In this document: positions 41,872 through 49,923 of the stretch, piece by piece | Numbering within the stretch: position 1 is the stretch's first letter | Layout: every line of letters starts with the position of its first letter | Assembly (NCBI GenBank): GCA_947453965.1 | Contig: CANGIQ010000001.1 | Location: forward strand, 116,060-180,059 | Direction: 5' to 3' | DNA from: Comamonadaceae bacterium | GTDB lineage: Bacteria > Pseudomonadota > Gammaproteobacteria > Burkholderiales > Burkholderiaceae_C | DNA: 64,000 nt | Notes under the pieces: model-generated | What the model was told of the DNA's origin: nothing | The model's database searches: none | Seen by the model: the letters and a program-made list of their open reading frames with translations, nothing else | Program-made: the position numbers and the translations under genes

Positions 41872-42606
41872 TTAAATGGTCATGCCACCGTCAACCGCAT
41901 AAGTTTGCCCTGTCACAAACTGCGCTTCATCACTGGCTAAAAAAACGATCACAGGGGCAATTTCTTCTGCTACCGCGAGACGTCCCATGGGTTGGCGTGC
42001 AATGAAATTTTTGCGGGCCTGAATCGGATCGTCATAAGCATTGATGCGGTCTGCCAAGGATGGCGTGTCAACGGTGCCCGGGGCAATGGCATTGCAACGA
42101 ATGCCCTGGGTCACATAGTCTGCTGCCACGGCCTTGGTCAGACCAATGACGGCCGCTTTGGAGGCCCCATACACAAAGCGGCTGGCCAACCCTTTGATGC
42201 TGCTGGCAATGCTGGCCATGTTGATGATGCTGCCGCGTCCTTGTTTGAGCATCTTGGGCAGGACAGCTTGAATGGCCCAAAACTGTGCGCGGGCGTTGAG
42301 GTTGAATGCCATGTCCCAGTCTGCGTTGCGCGCATCCAAAATCGTTCCGTTGTGGACCACGCCTGCGCAGTTGAACAACACATCGACCACGGGCAATGGC
42401 GCAAAAAATTGCTCAATCTCGTCTTGCTTCATGACATCGAGCAAGGCCGTTTGAATATTGGGAATCCCCGACAAGCTGGCCAGTGCTGCTGGGTTGATGT
42501 CGGTGGCCCAAACCTGCGCGCCTTCTGCAGCCATGGCGAGCGCGGCTGCTCTGCCAATGCCTTGCCCGGCAGCGGTGACGACGACGACTTTGTTGTTTAA
42601 GCGCAT
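41872..42606 (-). CDS. Short-chain dehydrogenase, 3-hydroxybutyrate-dehydrogenase-like
   Basis: SDR of 244 residues. Cofactor loop VTAAGQGIGRAAALAMAAEG, the strand VDVLFNCAGVVHNG, the active site FVYGASKAAVIGLTKAVA and the C-terminal FVTGQTYAVDGGMTI are clear. It resembles the DHRS6/3-hydroxybutyrate or 2-keto-3-deoxy-L-fuconate dehydrogenase branch. Convergent with the secreted hydrolase, standing alone otherwise. Confidence 0.88.
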   Translation of the reverse strand: MRLNNKVVVVTAAGQGIGRAAALAMAAEGAQVWATDINPAALASLSGIPNIQTALLDVMKQDEIEQFFAPLPVVDVLFNCAGVVHNGTILDARNADWDMAFNLNARAQFWAIQAVLPKMLKQGRGSIINMASIASSIKGLASRFVYGASKAAVIGLTKAVAADYVTQGIRCNAIAPGTVDTPSLADRINAYDDPIQARKNFIARQPMGRLAVAEEIAPVIVFLASDEAQFVTGQTYAVDGGMTI

Positions 42607-42694
42607 AAGTATCCCGTGGGTGAATCAAGCCTCATAGCTCTGTCGCAGCATTGTCTAAAAAGCGTTGGCAAGCGCACAGGGCGTAAACCCTCAA

Positions 42695-43618
42695 TCACAT
42701 CACAGGTCCCAAAACTTTCAACCACTTGGTGGCCGGTAATGGCCAGCGTGCCTCAATCGCCTGAGCTTGTGATTGCAAGGCGGGTTTGTCAAACAAGCGA
42801 GGCTGACGCCATGCCAACACCACTGTGTTGCCTGCTGCGGTGGGTTTGAAGCACCAGACGCCATCAGCACCAAACGCTGCTGTGATTCTTTTCAGACTTT
42901 CGTCCGTGTTGCAAGCCTGACCAAATAGGTTCACCACCATGCACCCTTCGAGGCGGAGTAAGTCACGACAGTCACGGTAAAAATCTTCGCTGTCGAGCAC
43001 AGGACAAGCGGCCTCTTGGTCGTACAAATCGACTTGGAGTACATCGATGTGCCCATGCCATGTGGCTTGGCGTACGACATCGGCTGCATCCGCCAGCAGC
43101 ACCTGTAATTTGTCATCATCCGCAGGCAGATGGAACCACTGTCTGCATGTGTTGATGACCTGTGGATTCAATTCAACTGCGGTGGTCTGCATGTTCAATT
43201 GCGTGTGGCAAAACTTGGTCAACGACGCGGCACCCAAGCCCAGCTGCATGATGTGTTGATCACACACGCGATCTAAATCAGCCAACAACAACCAAGCCAT
43301 CATGCGCTGTTGGTAGTCGAGATGGATTTCAAAGGGTTTGCTGATCTTCATCGACCCTTGCACGGCAGGGCTTGCAAGATGCAAAAAACGCATGTCACCG
43401 TAGTCGAAAAAATTGACCCCCGGTAAATGGCCTTCACCTGGCGTGGGCTTCTCCATGGCGGGATGTTGCAGCGTAGAAAACGCACGTGTTTGTTTTTTTG
43501 CCAACGACGCGCCAAACCAAATAGCTCCTAAGCAAACTATCAAACCACCCGCAAGATCTAGGGCGGAGAAACCACTTGCCACATCCAGACTGAGCATGCG
43601 CCACAGATCCATTTCCAT
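42695..43618 (-). CDS. Spermidine synthase-like methyltransferase-fold protein with N-terminal membrane segment
   Basis: A 307-residue protein (ATG at 43618; the track uses a TTG at 43654). Residues about 15-40 form one hydrophobic segment (LDLAGGLIVCLGAIWFGASL). The remainder has the spermidine-synthase/SAM-like Rossmann fold: HIMQLGLGAASLTKFCHTQL, TAVELNPQVINTCRQWF, DVLQVDLYDQEAACPVLDSE and LEGCMVVNLFG. Soluble spermidine synthases lack the anchor and use a DxxDP-type motif; that catalytic pair is not obvious here, so polyamine synthesis is doubtful. Divergent from the DapA-like gene. Confidence 0.72.
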   Translation of the reverse strand: MEMDLWRMLSLDVASGFSALDLAGGLIVCLGAIWFGASLAKKQTRAFSTLQHPAMEKPTPGEGHLPGVNFFDYGDMRFLHLASPAVQGSMKISKPFEIHLDYQQRMMAWLLLADLDRVCDQHIMQLGLGAASLTKFCHTQLNMQTTAVELNPQVINTCRQWFHLPADDDKLQVLLADAADVVRQATWHGHIDVLQVDLYDQEAACPVLDSEDFYRDCRDLLRLEGCMVVNLFGQACNTDESLKRITAAFGADGVWCFKPTAAGNTVVLAWRQPRLFDKPALQSQAQAIEARWPLPATKWLKVLGPVM

Positions 43619-43745
43619 ACTTTCTATTGCGTTGACCGATGGATCTATTATCAAGAGAGATGGTGTGTCGAGGGTAATTCCAAAGAACTAGTTGACTCCT
43701 GCGAGGTGTTCAAGCCCATAGCAAGGGATATCGCGGGGGCGGTCC

Positions 43746-43769
43746 TGTATGCTGATTCGATACCATACA
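43746..43769. promoter_or_regulatory. Inverted repeat TGTATG-N12-CATACA
   Basis: A perfect six-base inverted repeat lies 20-44 bp before the DapA-like start codon, where an operator would block transcription. Its TGTATN..NATACA form resembles GntR-type sites. No regulator gene is adjacent, so this is a weak call. Confidence 0.3.
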
Positions 43770-43789
43770 TACTTTCTACTGAGAAGTGA

Positions 43790-44740
43790 GTGTCTAGGAT
43801 GCTTGAAGCCGTAGCCTATCAAGACGATATTTCAGGCGTTTGGGTCGATGTGTTGACGCCACTGAAAACTGATTTCAATGTGGATGTGGTGAGGTTATGT
43901 GCGCATGTGCGAAATCTGTCTGCCAAAGGCATGCAACGATTTGCTGTTTTTGGGTATGCAGGCGAGGGCGCTTGTTTTTCTAGCGCCGAAAAACTCAATG
44001 CGCTGACGCATCTCATCCAATCGGGCGTCTCGGCGCAAGATGTGATGTTGGGCGTGAGTTCAACCACCATGGCCGATGCGGTGCAACTGATCCGAAGTGC
44101 GCATGATCTAGGCATTCAGCGCTTCTTGGTCACGCCACCTTTGCATTACCAACCTATTGGGCAAAGCGCCATGTTGGCGTTCTTTCAGCAACTGATTCGA
44201 CAGGTCAATTTGAGCCATTGGCAGCTGTACCTGCATCAGTTGGGTGGTGCTTCGCGGTTGGATGTGCCTGAAGCCACCATCAATGAATTGAAGCGGGAGT
44301 TTCCATTGGTGGTCAGAGGCGTGGTTGATCAAGACATGCATCCGTCACACACGCTCGATTTGATGCGGGCATTCAGGTCGGAGCTGATTGTGATTCCGAC
44401 GCACGAAGCTAACGTGGTGGTGTTAAAACCGACGGTGGTTTTATCTGCGTTTGCAAACTTGATTCCGCTGGTGATCAAGCATCTTTTGTCCCACGACATG
44501 GGGGCGCAAACGACCGTCATCAGTGGCATGAAAGTTCGAAAGCCAGATGACCGGGTGACCGAGTTGATGGCCGCCATCGGCGACCAACCCATGATCGCAT
44601 CGCTGAAACTTTTTCTGTCGATGCACTTTCGTCAAGCCGACTGGGAGCTGGTTCGTCCCCCTCTCATGGGCATCAGCCCCAACGCACACGAGGCCTTGTT
44701 AAAGTCATTCAAAAACTACAACCTGCTTGCAAATGAATAA
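43790..44740 (+). CDS. Dihydrodipicolinate synthase-family protein without the catalytic lysine
   Basis: A 316-residue protein with a DapA/NAL-type TIM-barrel layout: GVWVDVLTPLKTDFNVD at the N-terminus, FAVFGYAGEGACFSSAEK where family members have GTTGE, and LVTPPLHYQP. At the strand that normally carries the Schiff-base lysine (GIKEATG in DapA) the sequence reads RGVVDQDM, with V179 at the lysine position. The usual NVPS-type loop also reads YLHQLG. It probably has no aldolase chemistry of the normal kind. The start may be the GTG at 43790 or the ATG at 43799. It is followed, 11 bp later, by a small hypothetical gene. Confidence 0.78.
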   Translation: MSRMLEAVAYQDDISGVWVDVLTPLKTDFNVDVVRLCAHVRNLSAKGMQRFAVFGYAGEGACFSSAEKLNALTHLIQSGVSAQDVMLGVSSTTMADAVQLIRSAHDLGIQRFLVTPPLHYQPIGQSAMLAFFQQLIRQVNLSHWQLYLHQLGGASRLDVPEATINELKREFPLVVRGVVDQDMHPSHTLDLMRAFRSELIVIPTHEANVVVLKPTVVLSAFANLIPLVIKHLLSHDMGAQTTVISGMKVRKPDDRVTELMAAIGDQPMIASLKLFLSMHFRQADWELVRPPLMGISPNAHEALLKSFKNYNLLANE

Positions 44741-44751
44741 ACGGGGATAGC

Positions 44752-44967
44752 ATGGACTTTCAAAACACTTGGTATGTGATTGAGCGGCACAACCGTTACG
44801 AAGCGGTGTCGCATGAGGTGCTGTGTACGTTTGCTGAAGACTCTTACAGCATGCTCCAAAATTTTGAAACCCACCATGAGGCTTTGGTGGAATTGCGTCG
44901 TTTGATTCGCATTGAAATCGACGAAACCCAACAAAAGCTCATGGCTAACACGCCTCCAAAGTTTTAA
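44752..44967 (+). CDS. Small hypothetical protein
   Basis: A 71-residue acidic protein (WYVIERHNRYEAVSHEVLCT, then a helical HHEALVELRRLIRIEIDETQ). I recognise no family. It starts 11 bp after the DapA-like gene and is probably co-expressed with it. No membrane segment, signal or cysteine-rich motif is seen. Confidence 0.55.
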   Translation: MDFQNTWYVIERHNRYEAVSHEVLCTFAEDSYSMLQNFETHHEALVELRRLIRIEIDETQQKLMANTPPKF

Positions 44968-44975
44968 CGGCGTGC

Positions 44976-46193
44976 TTATTCTCGAGGCACCAGAAAGTTA
45001 CCCGCCGAAAATTTGACCGGCGCACAGTTGGGGTCAAAACTCACGCCTGCGGGGTCTAACCCATCTTTGACGCGTTGCAGTTGCAGTTGGAGCAGGCGAC
45101 GCAACTTCACGATCCCAATGTCTGACTGAGCCAAGTGTTCTTCCGAATGGTGAGCAATGGCACCTTGGCTGACCATGGCTTCGTAGTCGCCAGGGAATTG
45201 TTGGTGTTCTTCTTCGGTCAGCTCTTCCCACAATTTGCCGTTCAGGCGCGAGCGCATCTTGACGAGCTCACCTTCTTCTTTGACCCGTCCGACGACATAA
45301 ATCCGAAACGAATGGTCATCGATGGGTAAGACCCATCCCAATGATTCCACCATGCCATAGCGTCCGATGCGCGGACTGGGGATGACGCGCAGCGTGGGTA
45401 AACCGGCTTCGCTGATGCGACGCAAGGTTTGGCCATCGGGCAAGTCGCGCAGCGAGATGGTGCGCACACTGTGTTCTTGGGTGTCCCAGGTCACCTTGGG
45501 CATCACGGCCATTTGTTCGACAAACTGCGTCCCGCTGAAGGACGAATGCAAGATGACCACATGAAAGGGGTCAACCAAATTCTCGTAGTGTTGCAACCAA
45601 TTGCAGGGAATGATTTGCGGACCACCACCGCCAATGCTGTGGTCGTTGACTTCTAAAAACTCGCCTTCTTCCAAAGTTTCTAAACATTCGTAACGGGGCA
45701 GAACAGGTTTTTTCTCGGGTGGCCCCATATAAGCCCAAATCAAGCCATAAAGCTCTTGCACCGGGTACCAAGGCTGCCGTACTTTGTGACGGTGTTCATC
45801 ACTGCCAGGTTCGCAGGGGCGTTCCAAGCAATGACCCTCTGCATCGAACAGCCAGCCGTGGTAGCAGCAACGGATGCCCTTGTCTTCCACCTTGCCGTAA
45901 AACAAGGAGGTGCCGCGGTGTGCGCAGTGTGGATAGACCAAACCTGGACGACCTTTTTTGTCTCTGAACAAAATCAAGTCTTCACCTAACACGCGGACTT
46001 GGCGTGGTGTGTGGTTGGCATCGCTGAGGATGCCAATGGGATGCCAATAGCGACGTAACAGTTCCCCCATGGGGGTGCCACGGCCCACTTGGGTCATTTC
46101 TAAATTGGAGGTGGGTGGAGGCTTGTGATAAGCCGTCCCCGTATCCACATGGATAGGGATGGTGCGTACGGGGGTGGATGGTGATTCGCTCAT
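44976..46193 (-). CDS. Rieske [2Fe-2S] aromatic oxygenase, alpha-type subunit
   Basis: A 405-residue oxygenase component from the ATG at 46193 (GAGG ribosome site; the track start at 46211 adds six residues). The Rieske cluster motif CAHRG...CCYHGW and the mononuclear iron motif NWLQHYENLVDPFHVVILH are complete. The layout resembles phenoxybenzoate dioxygenase or vanillate O-demethylase oxygenases. Such enzymes need a reductase, but no ferredoxin-reductase gene lies in the window. An 18-bp gap links it to the upstream Bug gene, so the pair is one transcript. Confidence 0.9.
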   Translation of the reverse strand: MSESPSTPVRTIPIHVDTGTAYHKPPPTSNLEMTQVGRGTPMGELLRRYWHPIGILSDANHTPRQVRVLGEDLILFRDKKGRPGLVYPHCAHRGTSLFYGKVEDKGIRCCYHGWLFDAEGHCLERPCEPGSDEHRHKVRQPWYPVQELYGLIWAYMGPPEKKPVLPRYECLETLEEGEFLEVNDHSIGGGGPQIIPCNWLQHYENLVDPFHVVILHSSFSGTQFVEQMAVMPKVTWDTQEHSVRTISLRDLPDGQTLRRISEAGLPTLRVIPSPRIGRYGMVESLGWVLPIDDHSFRIYVVGRVKEEGELVKMRSRLNGKLWEELTEEEHQQFPGDYEAMVSQGAIAHHSEEHLAQSDIGIVKLRRLLQLQLQRVKDGLDPAGVSFDPNCAPVKFSAGNFLVPRE

Positions 46194-46211
46194 GTGATTT
46201 CCTCGGCTCAC

Positions 46212-47177
46212 TTAAATGCCAGCCGCTTTGATCAGTTCAGACACACGGGGATAGTCAGCTTTGAAAACCTCCATGAATTGTTGCGGTGTGTTGCCCAACG
46301 GCTCGAAGCCAAAGCTGATGAGTTTGGCTTGCACCTCTGGCATGGCGGTGATTTCGCGCAGCGCGGTAACCCATGTGTTTTGCAGTTCAGTGGGTAAGTT
46401 CGCCGGTGCGTACATGCCGATCCAGCTGTCTACATCAAAGCCTTTGAAACCTTGCTCCGAGAAAGTGCTGATCTGAGGCATGGTGGAGACACGACGTGTG
46501 CCTGCCACCCCTAGCACCTTCAGTTTTCCGCCTTGCACTTGAGCCCGTGCTGTCGACGGGTTGGCCCAGGCGAAATCGAGCAATTCACCCAACAAATCGT
46601 TGTGTGCCGCCGCTTCTGATTTATAGGCCGCATGGACCAACTGGGTGCCCGACTGTTGTGCGAGCAATTCACCGAACAGATGGGCCGAAGATCCGTTACC
46701 CCAAGTGCCATAACTGAGGCTACCTTTTTTCTTCGCGTATTCAACCAAATCTTTGAGGTTGTTCAGCGGTGCATTCGCACGCACCACCAGCATCGGCCCG
46801 CCGACAGCCAGCATGCTCAACGGGCTAAAGCTTTTGATGGGGTCGTAGGGCAGTTTGGGTTGCAAGATGGCGTTGTTCACATGCGTGAGGGGCAAGGTCA
46901 TCATCACGGTGTAGCCATCGGGCGCTGATTTGGCGACATAGTCGGCTGCAATGATGCCGCTGGCACCAGGTTTAGGGTCCACCACAATGGCTTGTCCCCA
47001 GCGTTGCTGAAGCTTGTCGCCGTAAATTCGGGCCAAGGTGTCAATCGGGCCGCCAGCGGTGCCGAAGGGCACGATCTTGATGGGGCGATTGGGAAAACCT
47101 GTTGCGCCTTGAGCCCATGCAGCAGTGTTGGAAACAGCCCCTAATGCGGCGAGAAGTGTGCGACGTGTCAATGACAT
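46212..47177 (-). CDS. Bug-family periplasmic binding protein (paired with Rieske oxygenase)
   Basis: A 321-residue Bug receptor from the ATG at 47177, with signal TRRTLLAALGAVSNTAAWAQ; the track start at 47249 is too early. Motifs are NRPIKIVPFGTAGGPIDTLA, VVDPKPGASGIIAA and KSAPDGYTVMM. The ligand loop DPKPGASG departs from the usual ENRPGG form. It is likely to bind the aromatic acid attacked by the downstream Rieske oxygenase. Confidence 0.9.
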   Translation of the reverse strand: MSLTRRTLLAALGAVSNTAAWAQGATGFPNRPIKIVPFGTAGGPIDTLARIYGDKLQQRWGQAIVVDPKPGASGIIAADYVAKSAPDGYTVMMTLPLTHVNNAILQPKLPYDPIKSFSPLSMLAVGGPMLVVRANAPLNNLKDLVEYAKKKGSLSYGTWGNGSSAHLFGELLAQQSGTQLVHAAYKSEAAAHNDLLGELLDFAWANPSTARAQVQGGKLKVLGVAGTRRVSTMPQISTFSEQGFKGFDVDSWIGMYAPANLPTELQNTWVTALREITAMPEVQAKLISFGFEPLGNTPQQFMEVFKADYPRVSELIKAAGI

Positions 47178-47269
47178 GCAATAGCCCTGATCGGAAAGTG
47201 GCTCGATTATTTGGGCTTGGCATGTGTTCTCAAGAGTGATAACCCTCAACCGGGCCGAGCATGCGACCG

Positions 47270-47311
47270 AAAAAAGAAAATCCCACGCGAGCCCAAGGCT
47301 TGCGGGGGATT
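47270..47311 (-). terminator. Intrinsic terminator of rpoD
   Basis: On the minus strand AATCCCCCGCAAGCC and GGCTCGCGTGGGATT form a 15-base stem with two mismatches and a 3-base loop, followed by TTCTTTTTT. It lies about 20 bp after the rpoD stop codon. Confidence 0.75.
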
Positions 47312-47328
47312 ATGAGAAGTCACCAGGG

Positions 47329-49677
47329 TTACATCGTATCGATGAAACTGCGCAGTTTGTCACTGCGGCTGGGGTGCTTCAACTTGCGCAAAGCCTTGGC
47401 TTCAATTTGACGAATGCGTTCGCGCGTGACGTCAAACTGCTTGCCTACTTCTTCCAAGGTGTGGTCGCTGGTCATCTCGATACCAAAGCGCATGCGCAGC
47501 ACTTTGGCTTCGCGTGGCGTCAGGCCATCCAAGATGTCTTTGACCACATCACGTAAGCCTGCTTGCATCGCAGCTTCGATCGGTGCGGTGTTGACGCTGT
47601 CTTCGATGAAGTCGCCCAAGTGGCTGTCGTCATCATCACCAATCGGTGTTTCCATCGAGATCGGCTCTTTGGCGATCTTCATGATCTTGCGGATCTTGTC
47701 TTCTGGAATTTCCATCTTCTCGGCCAAGACGCTGGCATCTGGCTCGAAACCAAACTCTTGCAAGTGTTGGCGGCTGATGCGGTTCATCTTGTTGATGGTC
47801 TCGATCATGTGCACAGGAATGCGAATCGTGCGCGCTTGATCGGCGATGGAGCGGGTGATCGCTTGGCGAATCCACCAGGTGGCGTAGGTTGAGAACTTGT
47901 AGCCGCGACGGTATTCAAACTTGTCCACGGCCTTCATCAAACCAATGTTGCCTTCTTGGATCAAGTCGAGGAACTGCAAACCACGGTTGGTGTATTTTTT
48001 GGCAATCGAAATGACCAAGCGCAAGTTGGCTTCGATCATTTCTTTCTTGGCATGACGTGAGGCGGCTTCGCCTTGGTTCATGCGCTTGTTGATGTCTTTG
48101 AGTTGCATCAACGGCACCACCACGCGCGACTGCAAGTCGATCAGGTTTTGTTGCAGCTCTTGCACGGGCGGAATGAAGCGGCCCATGGTGGTGGACCAGG
48201 GCTTGCCAGCGGCCGCTTGTTTTTCAACCCACTTCAAGTTCAGCAAATTAGGGGGGAAGTCTTTGACGAAGGTGGCTTGTGGCATGCCGCACTTGTCGAC
48301 AATGATGCGGCGCAGTTCGCGTTCTTTTTTACGCACTTCGTCCACTTGTCCGCGCACCATGTCGCACAGTTTTTCAATGGTTTTAGCGGTGAAGCGAATG
48401 CTCATCAGTTCGGCAGTCAAGGCGCTTTGCGCTTTGAGGTAAGCCGGTGTGCCGTAGCCTTCTTTGTCGTAGGTCTTGCGCAGTTTTTCGAACAAGACGG
48501 CCATGCGGTCGAATCGTTCCAAGGCTTGGTTCTTCAACTCTTCCAATTTCTTGGTCAGTGCTTTGGAGCCACCTTTGCCATCGTCATCGTCTTCTTCGTC
48601 GAATTCGTCGAAGTCTTCTTCGGCCACATAGTCGTCGGCTTCGTTCAAGTTGTTGAAGCCGTCCACCACCGTGGAGATCACCACCTTGTCTTGGCGAATT
48701 TCTTCGGCCATGCCCAAGATGGCGGCAATGGTGGCAGGGGAGCCGCTGATGGCTTCCATCATGTCCATCAAGCCGCCTTCGATGCGCTTGGCGATTTCGA
48801 TTTCACCTTCGCGCGTCAGCAACTCCACGGTACCCATTTCGCGCATGTACATGCGCACGGGGTCGGTGGTGCGGCCGAATTCGCTGTCCACAGTGGACAG
48901 CGCGGCTTCAGCTTCTTCTTCGGCTTCTTCTTCGGTGGCTGCGGTGGGCGCGTTGTTGTTGAGCAGCAGGGTTTCTGCGTCTGGGGTGTGTTCGTACACC
49001 GCGACACCCATGTCGTTCAACATGCTGATCACGACTTCGAGTGTTTCGGCGTCGACCAACTTGTCGGGCAAGTGGTCAGAAATTTCACCGTGCGTCAGAT
49101 AGCCACGTGTCTTACCGAGTTTGATCAGGGTTTTCAGGCGCAAGCGACGCTTTTGCATGTCTTCTTCAGACAGCACGGTTTCGTCCAAACCAAACTCTTT
49201 CATCAAGGCACGTTCTTTGGCCTTGCTGATCTTCATGCGCAGGGGTTTGACCTTTTCTGCGCCGGCTTCTACGACGGGTTCGCCTTCGAGGTCAGCTTCG
49301 ATGTCACCGAGGTCTTCGTCATCGGTGCTGACTTTTTTGCCTTTGGCTTTGCCTGCCTTTTTAGCCGGGGCTTTTTTGGCAGCTGCTTTGGGCGCGTGGG
49401 CCTCGACGGCTGCGACTTTCTTTTTCGGTGCTTCGGCTTTGGCTTTCACCGCTTTGGCGGCGGGTTTGGCAGCAGGCTTGGCTGCAGGTTTGACAGCAGC
49501 TTTGGTCGCAGAGGGCTTTGATTTGGAGGCAGGCACTGGTTTGGCTTTCGTTGCAGGCTTGGCGGCTGGTTTAGCCGCCGATTTGGCAACGGGCTTTGTG
49601 GCTTTCGTAACTGCTTTGGCAGCGGCTTTGGGGGCCGTTTTCGCAACAGGCTTCTTGGACTTGCGGTCAACAGGCAT
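47329..49677 (-). CDS. rpoD: Primary sigma factor RpoD (sigma-70)
   Basis: Housekeeping sigma factor of 782 residues that directs RNA polymerase to -10/-35 promoters. The core is intact: region 1.2 [20 protein letters not shown], region 2 with [20 protein letters not shown], region 3 [18 protein letters not shown], and region 4 [20 protein letters not shown]. The first ~130 residues are an unusually long Ala/Lys/Pro-rich stretch ([20 protein letters not shown]), followed by a charged region before region 1.1. Such basic extensions occur in related Burkholderiales. An extended -10 promoter lies in the 246-bp gap between it and dnaG. Confidence 0.97.
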   Translation of the reverse strand: MPVDRKSKKPVAKTAPKAAAKAVTKATKPVAKSAAKPAAKPATKAKPVPASKSKPSATKAAVKPAAKPAAKPAAKAVKAKAEAPKKKVAAVEAHAPKAAAKKAPAKKAGKAKGKKVSTDDEDLGDIEADLEGEPVVEAGAEKVKPLRMKISKAKERALMKEFGLDETVLSEEDMQKRRLRLKTLIKLGKTRGYLTHGEISDHLPDKLVDAETLEVVISMLNDMGVAVYEHTPDAETLLLNNNAPTAATEEEAEEEAEAALSTVDSEFGRTTDPVRMYMREMGTVELLTREGEIEIAKRIEGGLMDMMEAISGSPATIAAILGMAEEIRQDKVVISTVVDGFNNLNEADDYVAEEDFDEFDEEDDDDGKGGSKALTKKLEELKNQALERFDRMAVLFEKLRKTYDKEGYGTPAYLKAQSALTAELMSIRFTAKTIEKLCDMVRGQVDEVRKKERELRRIIVDKCGMPQATFVKDFPPNLLNLKWVEKQAAAGKPWSTTMGRFIPPVQELQQNLIDLQSRVVVPLMQLKDINKRMNQGEAASRHAKKEMIEANLRLVISIAKKYTNRGLQFLDLIQEGNIGLMKAVDKFEYRRGYKFSTYATWWIRQAITRSIADQARTIRIPVHMIETINKMNRISRQHLQEFGFEPDASVLAEKMEIPEDKIRKIMKIAKEPISMETPIGDDDDSHLGDFIEDSVNTAPIEAAMQAGLRDVVKDILDGLTPREAKVLRMRFGIEMTSDHTLEEVGKQFDVTRERIRQIEAKALRKLKHPSRSDKLRSFIDTM

Positions 49678-49882
49678 GAAAACTCCTAGACATCAAAGAA
49701 ACAAATACACAGCGCCACAAAACCCGGCGCATAGAGAAACAGAAAAAAGGGGAACTCTTACAGGCAAGTTGTATGGGCGAACATTTGGAATGCAATCCTT
49801 GCGGTAATTTGGCGAGTCGTGCGCTTGTGTCACGGTTGGCCGGGCCCGGAGGTGTTGCTGTCGCGCTTGCTGAAGAGAGCGG

Positions 49883-49891
49883 ATTATACCA
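49883..49891 (-). promoter_or_regulatory. Extended -10 promoter TGGTATAAT for rpoD
   Basis: Read on the minus strand, TGGTATAAT has a perfect -10 hexamer with the TG extension. No TTGACA-like -35 is seen at 16-18 bp upstream, consistent with extended -10 promoters. It lies just past the dnaG stop codon, which suggests rpoD can be transcribed independently of dnaG. Confidence 0.5.
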
Positions 49892-49923
49892 TCAAACCGA
49901 GGCCATCCCATGGCCAAGGCGCA

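Noticed and set aside
48073-49521. 482-residue plus-strand ORF
   Set aside because: It is antisense to rpoD; its Phe/His/Gly-rich sequence mirrors the sigma factor codons and matches no protein family.
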